Below, in pieces: positions 21,057 through 33,117 of a stretch of 64,000 nt of DNA. Both the position numbers and the translations under genes were made by a program. Origin of the DNA: Neopestalotiopsis rosae. Taxonomy: Eukaryota > Ascomycota > Sordariomycetes > Amphisphaeriales > Sporocadaceae. Position 1 is the first letter of the stretch, and the number at the start of each line of letters is the position of its first letter. Where the stretch lies: contig JALGAS010000005.1 in the NCBI GenBank assembly GCA_023078685.1, positions 4,402,001 through 4,466,000 of the forward strand, in the 5' to 3' direction. Below the pieces are notes generated by a model. The model did not search any database. It was not told the origin of the DNA and saw nothing but the letters and a program-made list of their open reading frames with translations.

Positions 21057-23133
21057 TCACCTTACTCGGTGAAAGTTGGGCTTCTTGGCCATATTGACTG
21101 TTGGCGGGGGCACATCGTCATCATCGGGGTATGGTAGTGTGGAAGGGCGTCGGCCGTCCGGACTCTTCATTTCCTCTGGAATCGGTGTTTTTGGTGGCCT
21201 TGGAGGTCCTTCAAGGCGCGCACTTTGATCCACAGACCCTTGTGTCACGGGCATGGTATGATGTCTCCGAGGAGCCTCATCTGGGCTCGTGATCATGATC
21301 TTGTCAATTCCAGAGCCGTTGTGGTACTGTGCAGGTGTCGGAGAAGAGACAATCAGTCGATCTGGATCGCCGGAAGGAGGTTTCGTGGCAGTTACGAGCG
21401 GACTTTGAGATGCTGGATGGTGAAGCCTCGCGGCCTGCTGGGGCGGAGAAGAATGGCTTGTTGGCGGCCGCGTCTTGTCCTGCGAACTCCTAGGAGATGG
21501 TGTGAAAGCCGGCACAGAGCCGGGCAGAGAAAGGCGGTCGATTCCCGAGTCAAAGGACTCTCTGCTTGGAGGGGTTTGTATCGGTCTGGGAGGTGGGAAA
21601 TCTCCGGGGAGCTCGACAGCCAGAGGAAAGTTCATCGAGTCAGTCTTGGGCGGCGGAGAAATAATCTCAGGCACGTTGCTCATTCTAGTCCACCTCTCCT
21701 TGGCGCGGTAAATCTTTGCCAGCTTGGTCGATGATCCCTGGATCATTTTTTGCTCATCGGGTCTTCCCAGATATTGCCTTGTACTCTGGCTGATATCAGA
21801 GAGTCGGTGCCATTCGTTCATACCAAACTCGCCAACGCCCACTTCTACATTGAGGCGGTAATAGTTTTCGGCATTGACTCCACGCTTCATCAAGAGCTCC
21901 GTCTTCATGTGTTCGTGGATGACTTCGCAATTCTCGATCTTGGCAATGAGCTTTTTCCTGGCCTCGGCATAATCACCCATGAAGCCCTCGTACCAGGAAT
22001 GCGAGTTGTTTTCGGTGCCTCTGGGTCTGCGTCCAGTACCGATACTGATAAAAACTCCGACTTCTCTGCCTGGCCATTCGTTGACTGTGGCTTCGTCGAG
22101 AGCAGTTGGTGCTGGATTGAAGTTGCCGGCCCCGTCATCGTGGAATACCGATTGCCCGATTCTGATTGGCTTGAAGGCGAGGCCGATAGCAGATGTTGCA
22201 CGTCCAGCCTCCCAGACTTTGCAGTCGTATTCCGGAGCAGGTTCCTTTCTCGAGTCGTAGGAGCGAAGCAAGGCGGGCTCGCCGTTCCTCCGTGTGCCCT
22301 TGTAGTATGCAGTGACCGCTCTGTGAATGTGTCAGCTTGCGATCTCGCTGTTCATGTTGTTTTCAATACTCACGTCTTGGTCCTGTACTCTCTTTCGTCG
22401 TAGAGCTTGGCGTTGGGGTCACCGTAGACCCCCCGATACGCAGGTCTAGCCATCTGTGCAGTGGGGCTACGGGCGCTGAAGCTGACAACGCTGGCGTTGC
22501 TGGCATGCCTTCTTGGGTTGCTCGAGACGCTGGATCTCGCCGAAGCAGAGAGCGGATAGCTGGAGCCGGTAGAATTCGTGCCATCGTTGCCCTCCGCCTC
22601 GGAAGCAGTGTGTTCCCGGACTGTCTCCTTGATAGCCTGCTCAAGCATGGATGCCTTGAAGAGCGTGGATCGGTAGGGTATTCCCACTATCGTCTTGTCC
22701 GTCTCAAAAACCATCCGCGTCATGCGCACGTAGAGTTCCTTGCACGTTTCCAGGTCGAGTCTGAGGCGACCGAGCATGATGGCGATAAGACCACCAGTGC
22801 CGGTGCCTACGATTAGGTCGAAATGATCGCATGGTTTCGGGATTTGATCGCGTCGCGGAGCTCTGCCTTCGATTTCGACATAGGTTCTGTGCATGAGCTC
22901 TTGTAGAATAATAATCATGGAGTAACCGCGTACTCCTCCACCATCTATTGTTGCCCCGCAATGGGAACGTCAGCGCTGCAATTTCGCGACCGTGTGTGTT
23001 TGAGACTCCAAGGACCCCTAGGAGCAGGGCTCTTTTCCCCTTAGTAGTAGTAGAAGTACTTACCAAGAGATAAAATCCTCAAGGGAGGGCCCTTAATGGT
23101 ATCCCTTCTCTTCAGCCCTACGTCGTCTTCCAT
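21057..23133 (-). CDS. Patatin-like protein with Gly in place of the catalytic Ser
   Basis: Exons 23133-23064, 22944-22374 and 22320-21057 encode 634 residues. The patatin fold is clear: the oxyanion loop DGGGVRGYSM (about residue 24 on), the elbow IVGTGTGGLIAIMLGRLR, and the dyad Asp region FHDDGAGNFNPA. In active patatin-like phospholipases the elbow is G-x-S-x-G; here the codons read GGC ACC GGC ACT GGT, so the nucleophile position is Gly. The Asp motif is kept. The segment LDLETCKELYVRMTRMVFE and the insert of Ser/Arg-rich residues are typical of one fungal subgroup that, as I recall, shares GTGTG. The C-terminal 200 residues are Pro/Ser-rich and disordered (PPRPIQTPPSRESFDSG). There is no signal peptide. 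Probably a pseudo-hydrolase with a binding or scaffold role; lipid hydrolysis is doubtful. Confidence 0.88.
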
Positions 23134-26100
23134 GGTGATTTCTTCGGGTGGCAAGTTGGTTGAAGAAACTTTGGTAGAGGGAGGGAAGGAGGGAGTGAAA
23201 GAAGGTTTAAAGTTGGTGAGCCTGCCTGGAATATAGGCTCGGCGCAATCGGTCGGTGGTGGCAGAACTGATGGATATTCAGCGCCTACCCAAATGCCTTA
23301 AGCCAAGCCGGCCTTGGTGGGAAGAATGACTCCGCCGTGTTCCTAGGTAGGCGTCGCGGGACGGTCGCCCTAGTGTAGTTTGGCGCTGGTTTTCACTCGA
23401 GTTGAGCGACTCCCTGGGTATTACGCAAGAGTGGGCTCAGCGATGCAGGGATGCGCCACGATGAGACCGGGGCAAAGAGACGAACTCTGATGTGAGAGAT
23501 GTTTGTTGAATGTTTACCTCAGCAAAGCCCGGAAAAAAAGAATGTGGACGATGCTAAAATCGAGGTAATGTTACTGCTGCGCGGAAAGGCCGATAGCCTA
23601 TGTTTGAATGATCTCTCGGCAATGCTCTCTAGCTGCAGAAATTAATGTTTCTAATGGAAAAGTTTCCCATCAACGGTCTCAAAACATCAAGTCTGTTAAG
23701 CTTAAGAGCGATTCCTCTCGGATGAGCGAATAGCGGGGCGTCCCTGCGTTTGGCAGCTGCTCTAATGTGGCTGTGAATAGCCCTGTCAGATGCTAGAGAG
23801 AAAAGGCACGAGTCGGCTGCGCTTTTGCGATCAAGACTTGGGCTATAACTGGTTCGGCAAGCCGGCATCTAAACAATTGCTACATTAGTTGCCCTCTTGC
23901 TGGAGATACTGGTTGCATCCTTGGTTGTCAGGGTCAATCTTGGAGGTACCGCATAGCCTATGACCATGGCCCGTGGTTACCGGACGCATACAATATGAGT
24001 GATTCTGTTGCAGACATTCTAGCATCATCAACAACTGCTGTCATCCATTCAGTTGCTGGCGGGACAAGACGTGACTAGCAGGTGACCTACTAAAGCCTAC
24101 GTCAGATGTGTCCAAGACGGCGGGTGGCTGATGGACACTGACTGACTGAATACCAGATGCTATTGAATTTCTGCGGGCCCAAGCACCAAAAAGACAAGAA
24201 CAACCCCACAAGCTCACAAAATATCGCCTCGAGGGAGGCCTGCCGCTGCTGGCATCTGTGCATGTCTCGTTCCTGGACAACTGGGGATGCGATTCTCAGT
24301 AGATCCCCATTGTCGGACCGTGAAGATCCAAGGAACCAAATCGCCAAAGAGGTCCAATGGAGTCATTGTTGGGCAATCAATGCCCAATGACCAAACCTTG
24401 ACTGGGTTCTCATTGGTCGCCCGTGTCTCTCTTCGCGGGCGCCAAAGACTCGTCGCATCGGTTCCGTGTGGCGGTACTGGCTAGTGGGTGTCCTCGTCTC
24501 CATATCGCCCAGTGTGTCGTTCGCCACACCTGTTTTTACTTCCCTAAGCCTGGCGAGCCTAGCGTCACAAGCCATCAGTGAGGAACCGACTGGCACCTTC
24601 GTATTGCTACCCAATCACAAGGCACCAAAATCATGATCTCACCCAGATCTCGGGTTGCCTCGAATTTGTGGGCATGAACGCCCACGTGATTGGGTGCAAG
24701 TTTACCGTATTCTTCACCAGATCGGACTTCAGTTCAACGCGAGATGCAAGGACGTTGAGGTTGACAGTTGACTGCCGTTTCTCATGCCACACAATTCTGC
24801 ACTCCACCCACCCTTCCCAACAACGACCGCAAACGAAACAAGACCCCTATTTTTATTACGAACTAGATGTAGACGAGGGAACCGGACTTGCTCGTAATCG
24901 CTCTTTCGAGTATTTCGGTTAAACCTCCTCCTATTCAGACATGACTGCATCGTACTAGAGAATTTTGATATCATCTAGACCTGGTTTTCCTGCAGCGCGG
25001 GGCAGATCCTGGTTAGAGGACAATCACTCGATTTGGGTTGTCTTCTGGTGCCGCTCGATCTGCCTGATGGTGAACTGTCGTTGCAAGTACATTGAAACAA
25101 CTCCTATTTCAATCTTATGTGGGCTCAAGGAAAGCGAGCTTATTTCGGCAAATATGGCCTTGAGCCATGGATTCGTTATTTGATTCTGCTCAAGCAAAAT
25201 TGATATCTTATATCGCCGTGAATACTGCCCATTAATCTCGAGAAAGCCATCATTCAGAATCATTTAGTTCAAGAACTGCTATAGTGGAAGATTACAAGCC
25301 GACACTCACGCATGAAGGGCCAAAGGCTATCGAGAGTGTCGTCATTACTCGACCTTGTTCAATTCAGTCATGCCTAGCAGGTCCTATGAGATAGTTTTAC
25401 TAGACGTTTCGTGGTGTTGTGTACCACTTGCTCAGTCTGTATCTCTTCCGACCTTGACGAAACCGAAATGTCAAATGCTTCTCCGGGCTGCTAAATTCGT
25501 CTTGCTTCAGTGATGAACTTGAAGACGGAGCAAATCTGCCACTCGGCTTTGAAAGGTCACCTGTGACTATTTGATAATGGACATGGTACCTCAGTTATGA
25601 TTTACAGTATGTCACCTGTCTTGATAGTCGTCCAAGAGTCCGCACTACATCAAGGTCAATTCCATTATTGTGTCACTCGTGGGGGAAAAGAAAAAGGACG
25701 TCAGATTATCACAACATCTATGTATGCTAGGCTCCAGAAAGCATCAGAGAATGCAAGTTCTGAGCGCTTTCTGCTCCGTACGGTGATTTGCGCTCAATTT
25801 ATGTGATCATGAGATATCGGGAAACGACGGCATGGAGAACGACCGATTCCCTGAAAGTATAGGTTACTGGCATGTATCATTGGAATGGGCTCTCTTCAGA
25901 ATATCTCCCTTGCAGCCCTTCAGGATCAAGTCAGACCCTTTTCTCAAGGTCTGTAATTGTTTCCATTTGCCTTTCCGCTCAGTCTGGCTGTTCAATTTGA
26001 TCCTCATTCATGTGGCAGTGTAGCAGGCCGGCCGTTTGCGTTGCATCAATACACGCCCATAACTTGGAGCATCAAGTTCCCAGAAGAAATTCATTAATGA

Positions 26101-26154
26101 CACGGAGGTGTTATGGGTTCCAATAGGAGCTTGTTTCTTCAACCACAAGTCACA

Positions 26155-26286
26155 AAGGTCCAATGGCCGAGCGGTAAAGCTCTTGAGTGCAGTGGCCACC
26201 CAGGTGAAAAGTGAATATCCTATGATCAGACGAGAGGATCTTTGTTAGGGGGCTCGGGTTCGAATCCAGAGTCATCGCTCTTTTTT
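26155..26286 (+). ncRNA. tRNA-like pol III unit (A box, B box, T-run); tRNA pseudogene or tRNA-derived RNA
   Basis: TGGCCGAGCGG at 26164-26174 fits the A box/D-arm of Leu- or Ser-type tRNAs. GGTTCGAATCC at 26257-26267 is a perfect B box/T-loop. TTTTTT at 26281-26286 is a pol III terminator 13 bases later. The T stem pairs with one mismatch (TCGGG/CCAGA). The acceptor strands do not pair (GGTCCAA against GTCATCG) and the D stem has a G-to-A change against the usual TAAGGC. I cannot place an anticodon arm with confidence. It therefore looks like a degenerate tRNA, perhaps with an intron, or a tRNA-derived transcript, rather than a working tRNA. Confidence 0.45.
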
Positions 26287-29200
26287 GCCATTTTGAACGC
26301 GAGTTACGGATGCCAATTAGAACCATTCTGTATCATCCTTTTCGTTTTGTGATTGTCATACCGGAAATATTGGTGGCATTGTGGCGGGCGTAGTAGCACG
26401 TGAGAGTAGTCTCGGTTGCCCAGAATGCAGAGAGGTGTGAGCATTTTATTTGCAGTTCCAACGACACCGTGGCGACTTGTCCCAATGAATGATTCGGAGA
26501 CGAACCGCTCTAAATCTCCCCTCACCGTGGATGAGAATCACGCAGAAAAGCACGGTATGGCGCAGTCTCCGGACCGCGGGCGCAGTAGTGCTTGGTATCA
26601 GCAGAGCTTTGGACAAGAATAGGGTCTCTTGGCCGCGTAAGCACATTCTGCAACTGTCAGATAAGGGACTTGATCTGGACCTTGACTTCGAAACTCTGAT
26701 GTTCGTGCCATCATTGATGCTTGGCGAACAATGCACATCCCGCAATGCGGAGGTGGAGTATATGGTTGTCATCTGAGGACCGAGTGCAGTACCAGCAGGA
26801 CAGGCCCAAGGCACGCATCCCGATTATCCGTATCATGTCGAACGCCGAGTAATGTCTCGAGGTGCGACCGCGTTTTCGGTCAGGAAGCGATCTGCAAGGG
26901 GGCACAAGGGGAATGTATTTGCAAGTAACACTGACGCGAACAAGAATCGGCCCTGCAGTCCTTTCCGGGTCACAAGGTCTCCGGATCCTGATTGATTTGT
27001 GCAATTGTAGGCCTCGAACAAGCTTTAAGATTTATTGCTAATCGTTAGGAAAGACGAATCACGGGACTTTCCAGTCGCAGAATTGCTGGTGCTATCCCAA
27101 AAATAAATACAATTCCACCATCTTGGGACTGCATAAACTCTATCGAATTTGTTTGGGCACAAGACAGGGGCCCATGCATTCGATGACTGATAGACTCTTC
27201 TTTTGCAAGGGATTAGCAACGTAGTCTCGACTGGAACCAGACTGCTGGAAATTGAACGATTTGCGATAAGTCTCGTCAGCATCATGATCGGAGTGAGTCT
27301 CGGCCATATCACGAGAACTGCTGGGCTTATCAATGAGACAAAAGTCTTGTCAGCGAGTATGGCAACACGTGCCTTTTGGCAAGGATATTGTTATACAAGC
27401 AAGACCTCTCCCGAGCCGCAACACATGTGCTTCTGATAGTTTTTGTTTGTGAGACACGTTGACGTCCTCTGATTGCACAATGGCTCGGCCCGGGAGTCGA
27501 AACAAGCTTACACGCATATCCACCCGCCGAGCCCGTCAAACATGTGGTGGGATTATGGACTTTTGATACGGATTGATACGAATTGATAGGAACAGTCGTT
27601 GTCTAGGCCCCTGACGGACAGGTCCAAAAAGTCCATTGTAAGCAAATCGCATATCTAGCCGCATAATTCTTGTACATCGTGACCAGACTCGTTGAGTAAG
27701 CTGTAAAGACGAGTCGGAAACTATCGTAGGCGGTCAACCTCTGCTACAAGAGTACAGATCTGTACAGTTTAGGTACCTCGAATGTTTACCGAGCTTGGGA
27801 GTGAGAATATTTTGTAGACCGCCGAGATAGTACGAGTCAGCGATCCACTGATTGTAACGTGGTAGTAGTTCCAAACCAGTGTGCCGTCAAAATTTCCTAA
27901 TATAATATCTTTTTTTTTCTGCCCCCATTCCGGGCTCCTCCGTTTATTAGTTAGTGAGTGCCTGAAGTGGAGACGTTTGGTTTGGAACATTGGAGAAGAA
28001 GAGGAGAATTTGGGGGAGCCAAAATGGAGTCTCATTTTGGGCCAGACAATTCTTGACAATCTGGGGAGGCTTCTCCGTGTTTGGCCCCAGTGAACCACTG
28101 AGGCTAGTCCACATGCGGTACCCATTCCCCTCATTACCCCCCATGACCGCAATCGTCGAAAGGGAATAAAAAAAAAAGAATCGAGATGGGTGAACATAAA
28201 TCCTCAGTCCTGGTCCTGGCCCCGGTCCTGGTTAATGGCTTGCCGAGGCGGGAATGGACGCCGCTGACGTATGTTTTTTGCTTGAAACATAGTGAGGCTT
28301 GAATGATATCAGATCGCTGGGCGCAAATTGCATCTCAAGTGCAAAGACGCATACAAAGCACCAGAGAGCCCTGGCAGCAACAAGCAGCAGTAGCAAGCAG
28401 AACTGGATCGGAGAGTCATGGAGTAAATCCAATTGCATGCAGACCAGCAAAATGGGTAATGTGCAAAAAGCATGTTGCAGCAAATAAGCTCGCCTTGGGG
28501 CTTTCCCCAGGATCTGACAGGACTTTAGTGACGACTGGCGGAACCTTGAGCTCTTGATTCCCCATTTCTTGAATCAATGGGAAAACCGGATCGTGCATTG
28601 AATTTCACCTAGCAGCTCCCTCCTTTTCGTTGCCTGCAATCAATGGATGGATGGATAATGGATGGGCCGTTGCCATACGAGAAGTTGAGAGGACCCTCCT
28701 TGCCTCCCTTTGACTGCGCCGAGGCTCATCTCTGCCTCGTGACTTGTTCAACACATGCAGTAGTTTCGAGAACTAATGTAGAATCCGTCGAGGCAGACAA
28801 GGCGTTGGTTAAGCAATCGCGAGACAGGACTAAGAGATGATCCCAAGACGAGCCAACTTGGGATCAGCAAATCCAACGCGAACCGGCCCTACTACGGCGT
28901 GTTTTGGGCGTATAGATCCATCCTTCGACTCGTTCTCCATGGGGGAGTTCGGGGATTGGGGGAAAGTTGGGAACTGGGGTGGTCTCAGATTTCCAGCGCA
29001 TTACCCACCAACGGGTAACGGGTGGCCGAACCCCAGTCTTTCGCGTGGGCTTTTGGGCATGTTCCGAATCCTGATTGCAGAGAATTTTTTTCTATTTGAC
29101 TGTGCGCAACTTCTTTACTTAATCAATTATGCTGCGTGTGACCATCGGAAAACTGAGAGTGGGACGTTTTGATGACATGGGTGATTCTACCGTAGAGAGT

Positions 29201-29892
29201 AATTGTTGGCATGCTGCTCAGGTACCTACACGAATCGACCCCCATGGCATGTACAGTACAGAATAAGGTAAGCAAAGGGAAGACGGAAAAAAGGAAGAGA
29301 AGGATGTACTAGATGCCAAGACCCAAATTGCTGGCTTCGGTGAACCTACACCACCTTACTCATAGCCGCACCTAAGTATGGGAAAAGAAAGTCAACTTTG
29401 TATTTTCTGTAAGAGTTTCTTCGATCTAAAGTCCCTGGCGGCTTCACATTTGGGACGCTACGTATGTAGGTGTATGGAGGCATGCAACTGATCAACGCCC
29501 TTCGTCGGTTTCCGCAAACGGCCTCGCGTAAGTTGCGATCTGCCAACCGGACGACCTGGAAGACTAAATCCATGCTCGCCATGTCGCTTTCCGTCAGTTG
29601 CAAGCCACACCGACCAGGATACCTGCTTGCAAGGATTGTGCTTACCTCTTCCACCCGCTGAGCCCAGTGTCATTCGGCACAAGGGCAGGACTCGGCAGGC
29701 AGGTACCTTGAGAGTAGTGAAAGCTTGGTGTTGATCGGGATCGCGCCAACCTTTGAAGGTGGCCCGGGGCTTTGGAGCCGCCAACTTGACCTTGACCTTG
29801 TCCCTCTCACCACTCACCTTATTACACTGTTATTATGTACATGACCCATTACCCACCTAGGTACCTTCGAAAGAGTTAATATGTACAACTAA

Positions 29893-29913
29893 GCTTTCGC
29901 TTTCGCTTTCGCT
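29893..29913. repeat. Hexamer repeat GCTTTC, 3.5 copies
   Basis: Perfect tandem units lie just upstream of TATAAG (29929) in the promoter of the sugar transporter. This is pyrimidine-rich promoter sequence and a possible activator binding array or nucleosome-excluding tract. Confidence 0.7.
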
Positions 29914-29928
29914 CCACCTCGCATCTCC

Positions 29929-29934
29929 TATAAG
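29929..29934 (+). promoter_or_regulatory. TATA-like box of second sugar transporter
   Basis: TATAAG in the context CTCCTATAAGATC lies about 120 bases before the ATG at 30053, followed by a C/T-rich leader. Confidence 0.45.
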
Positions 29935-30052
29935 ATCGACAGTCCCCCTCATCCGTCTACCTGCGAATCTATCCTCCCTTCGATTATCCTCTCTAGGAAC
30001 GGACCGAAACATTCATCTTGGAAAGTCTGGGCCACAAAGGTCTTAGATCAAT

Positions 30053-31802
30053 ATGGGTTACAAGATTGGAAACATTTACTTCATCTCGGCCATCGCCGTC
30101 ATTGGTAGGTTTACTCTGTCCATGTACGAGCGGCATGTGGCGCCGCTCCAGCATGTTGGTATAATGATCCTAACCCATGATCAAATCATATAGGCGGTGG
30201 TCTGTTTGGCTTCGATATCTCGTCCATGAGTGCTATCATTTCTACGCAGCCTTACCTCTGTCAATTCAATGAACTCGGCACAGTGGATGGCGTTTGCCGT
30301 GGTCCATCATCTGGTCTCCAGGGAGGAATTACAGCATCAATGCCGGCTGGTTCGTGGTTCGGCGCTCTGCTGTCCGGCTACGTCTCAGATATTCTCGGCC
30401 GAAAGACTTCTATTCAGGTTGGCTCAGTCATCTGGTAAGTCAAAGATGGCCAATATGCAGAAACCTTGGGCGAGAAGTAAAGCTGACCTTTTCCAGGGTT
30501 ATTGGTTCCATCATTTGCTGCGCCTCTGTCAATGTTCCCATGCTCGTTGCTGGCCGTGTCATCAACGGTATCAGTGTCGGAATATGCTCCGCGCAAGTTC
30601 CCGTCTACATCACCGAGCTGGCACCACCATCCAAGCGTGGAAGATTGGTTGGTATGCAACAATGGGCCATCACTTGGGGTATCATGATTATGTTCTTCAT
30701 CTGCTACGGTTGCAGCAAGATCAGCGGCTCTGGCGCCTTCAGAGTTCCGTGGGGACTCCAGATGCTCCCTGCCGTGTTGCTTTTCCTTGGTCTTCTCTTC
30801 ATGCCCGAGTCGCCCCGTTGGTTGGCCAAGAAAGACCGCTGGGAGGAAACCAAGGAGGTTCTCACTCTCGTGCATGGCAAGGGTGACCCCAACTCCAACT
30901 TCGTGTCCAAGGAGCTGGCTGAGATTCGAGAGGTGGTTGAATTTGAGCGTCAAAATGCTGATGTCAGCTGGTTTGAGCTCTTTAAGCCTAACATGATCAA
31001 CCGAACCCACATTGGTATCTTCACCCAAATCTGGTCTCAACTCACAGGCATGAACGTCATGATGTACTACATTACGTATGTTTTCACCATGGCTGGCCTT
31101 GGATCAGATGTGTTGCTTCCTAGCAGCATTCAGTTCATCATCAATGTGGTCTTGACTGTGCCTGCACTTATCTGGATGGATGCCTGGGGCCGCCGTCCGC
31201 CTCTGCTGATTGGTGCCTTTTTCATGTGTCTGTGGATGAGCATCAATGCTGGTCTCTTCGCCGTCTACTCCCGCCCTCCTGTCGAGTCGGATCACTTCAC
31301 AACCGACTCAGAGTCAATGGCCATTTCCGGCGCCCCTGCCAAGGCTGTCATTGCCTCTACCTACCTATTTGTCGCCTCGTACGCCCCGACCTGGGGTCCT
31401 GTTTCCTGGACCTACCCTCCGGAGTTGTACCCTCTGCGCGTCCGTGGAAAGGCTGTCGCACTCGCAACCTCTGCTAACTGGGCTTTCAACTTTGCTCTGG
31501 CCTGGTTCGTGCCTCCTGCTTTTGCCAACATTACCTGGAAGGTTTACGTGCTCTTTGCCGTCTTCCTTGTTGCCATGTTCCTGCACACCTTCTTCCTCTT
31601 CCCGGAAACGGCCAACAAGCCTCTCGAGGAGGTCGAGGCAATCTTTGACTACAGCAAGCCTGGATCTATCAAGTTCATTGGAACTCCGGCCTGGAAGACT
31701 CACAATGACCGCAGCATTATCCGCGAGGAGCGCAACATGGTCACACCAGAGGAGAAGCTTGCCGTTGAAGCTGAACACAAGGATAGCCACGACGCCATCT
31801 AG
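30053..31802 (+). CDS. MFS sugar transporter (monosaccharide porter)
   Basis: Exons 30053-30104, 30194-30434 and 30497-31802 (introns GTAGGT..ATAG and GTAAGT..CCAG) encode 532 residues. Motifs in order: GGGLFGFDISSMSAI in helix 1, QGGITASMPAGSWFGALLSG in helix 2, SDILGRKTSI, VYITELAPPSKRGRLVGMQQ, PESPRWLAKK, QIWSQLTGMNVMMYYI in helix 7, DAWGRRPPL, YPPELYPLRVRGKAVALATSANW and PETANKPLEEVEAIF. This places it in the sugar porter family, closer to the fungal group that carries glucose/xylose-type monosaccharides by proton symport than to the hexose carrier at 14.8 kb, with which it shares only family motifs. Expected site: plasma membrane. The C-terminus is a polar cytosolic tail. The nearest downstream sugar-releasing enzymes lie at 37-42 kb. 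Confidence 0.93.
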
Positions 31803-33117
31803 TGGAGATGAGGTTGTGTGGCGTGTTGGCTCAGCTCACCCTGAAACAAGCTGAGAGATGGACGGATAAGGAGGAAAGACGATCTTTGTGTACAAAGTTC
31901 TGAGAAGCGTGTACTGTGCGCTCTGGTTAACCAACTTCCAAGGTAGTCGATTGATTGTCCTGGATTGTGGAACCATTTCGTTTTGGCTGATGATCATAAG
32001 CTATTGAAGTATTGGTTTTCGACATTATATACCCAATTGACAATAAAAATTATCAAGACACTAGATATGTATTGGCAGTTTGGAGTGAATGAGTGAGGAC
32101 ACTGTGATGGTAATGTTTATGAGATCGAACAGGATGCGAGCCACAGAAGGGGATATGCCTGTTGCATGATGAGTAAATGGCATTGGTCGTTGGACCGTGT
32201 CACACAAAGTCCGCATCACTTCTGTGGTAATCGAGCTAGCGATATGGACACTTGATGAATTCGTGTTATGGTCACGCAAGCCATTTCAGGCATGTCTTGG
32301 GTCGAGACGAGTCCTTCTTGACCAAGGAGGGCGCAAAGGATGCATGCATCGAGTTGAGGCAGGTTGACCACTTGGTCAGGTACGGACAAATGACCTACCT
32401 ACGTATTCCAATTGACTGACGGCCTCCAAAGTGCTGTTTGTTCCTCTTCACTTTTGACAGACAGAGCTGACAACTCATCTCATCTCCACACCAGCAAAGA
32501 CGTCCAATGGTACCGAGGTGCCCAGACCGTTGTAGTGTCCTCGGTTTAGCAGATATATATGGCATATAGGCATAGAATTGCAACCAGTGGAGAGATCTCG
32601 AGCTCTTGGTGCCAGCGCTACCCCACGCTTGTTAGTCGGTACTTGGTGCGCATAGCAAAACGTGCAGCGTTTTGGGCGCCTCTGCTCGCTTCCCTAACAG
32701 CACCGGTTCCCCGCCGGCAGCTTAAAATATATCAGACACACCCCGGTTATTGGGCCTAGACACGGTTTACTGTCAAATCAATCTAGTTTGAGAATCGTCA
32801 GCAGATCCTGTGCTTAACGTTGACACCGCCTGGATTAAACCTGGCACTGGGCAAAGTGGACAGTAGACTCGACACAGCCTCGTCGGCAGCCCAAGTCGTA
32901 AGGCTGCTGAGTTGTCCCCCGTCGTCGACTGTGCTGGTTTCCCTTGACGCCGTTTTCTTTTATTTGTTGTATTTTTTCGAATGAATTGCAATCCCGAGGT
33001 TTCGGGCCTCTGAGCCATTCTGGAGCACTCTTGCCTGTTCAATTACCCTTCTTTACCCGCCCAGCTTGCGTCGCGACCCTCCCAATTGACTGTTGAAACC
33101 GCACCGCTCTGCCAGCG
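31803..33117. other. Intergenic interval
   Basis: This is the 3' flank of the sugar transporter and the promoter of the zinc-finger gene. I found no coding region, tRNA or repeat that I could support. Confidence 0.5.

Larger units (their letters stand above)
23134..30052. other. Gene-poor interval of about 6.9 kb between divergent genes
   Basis: It separates the starts of the patatin-like gene and the second sugar transporter. Many short frames exist but none has a domain, good codon use or splice support. It contains the pol III-like unit at 26155-26286, a CCTGGTCCTGG repeat near 28207-28230 and the GCTTTC repeat before the transporter. I see no transposase or reverse transcriptase remnant, terminal inverted repeat or rRNA. 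Confidence 0.5.

Noticed and set aside
23134..30052. Transposon or RIP-mutated element in the gene-poor interval
   Set aside because: I saw no terminal repeats, target duplications, transposase or polymerase motifs, and the base composition is not obviously RIP-like by eye. A computed index would be needed.
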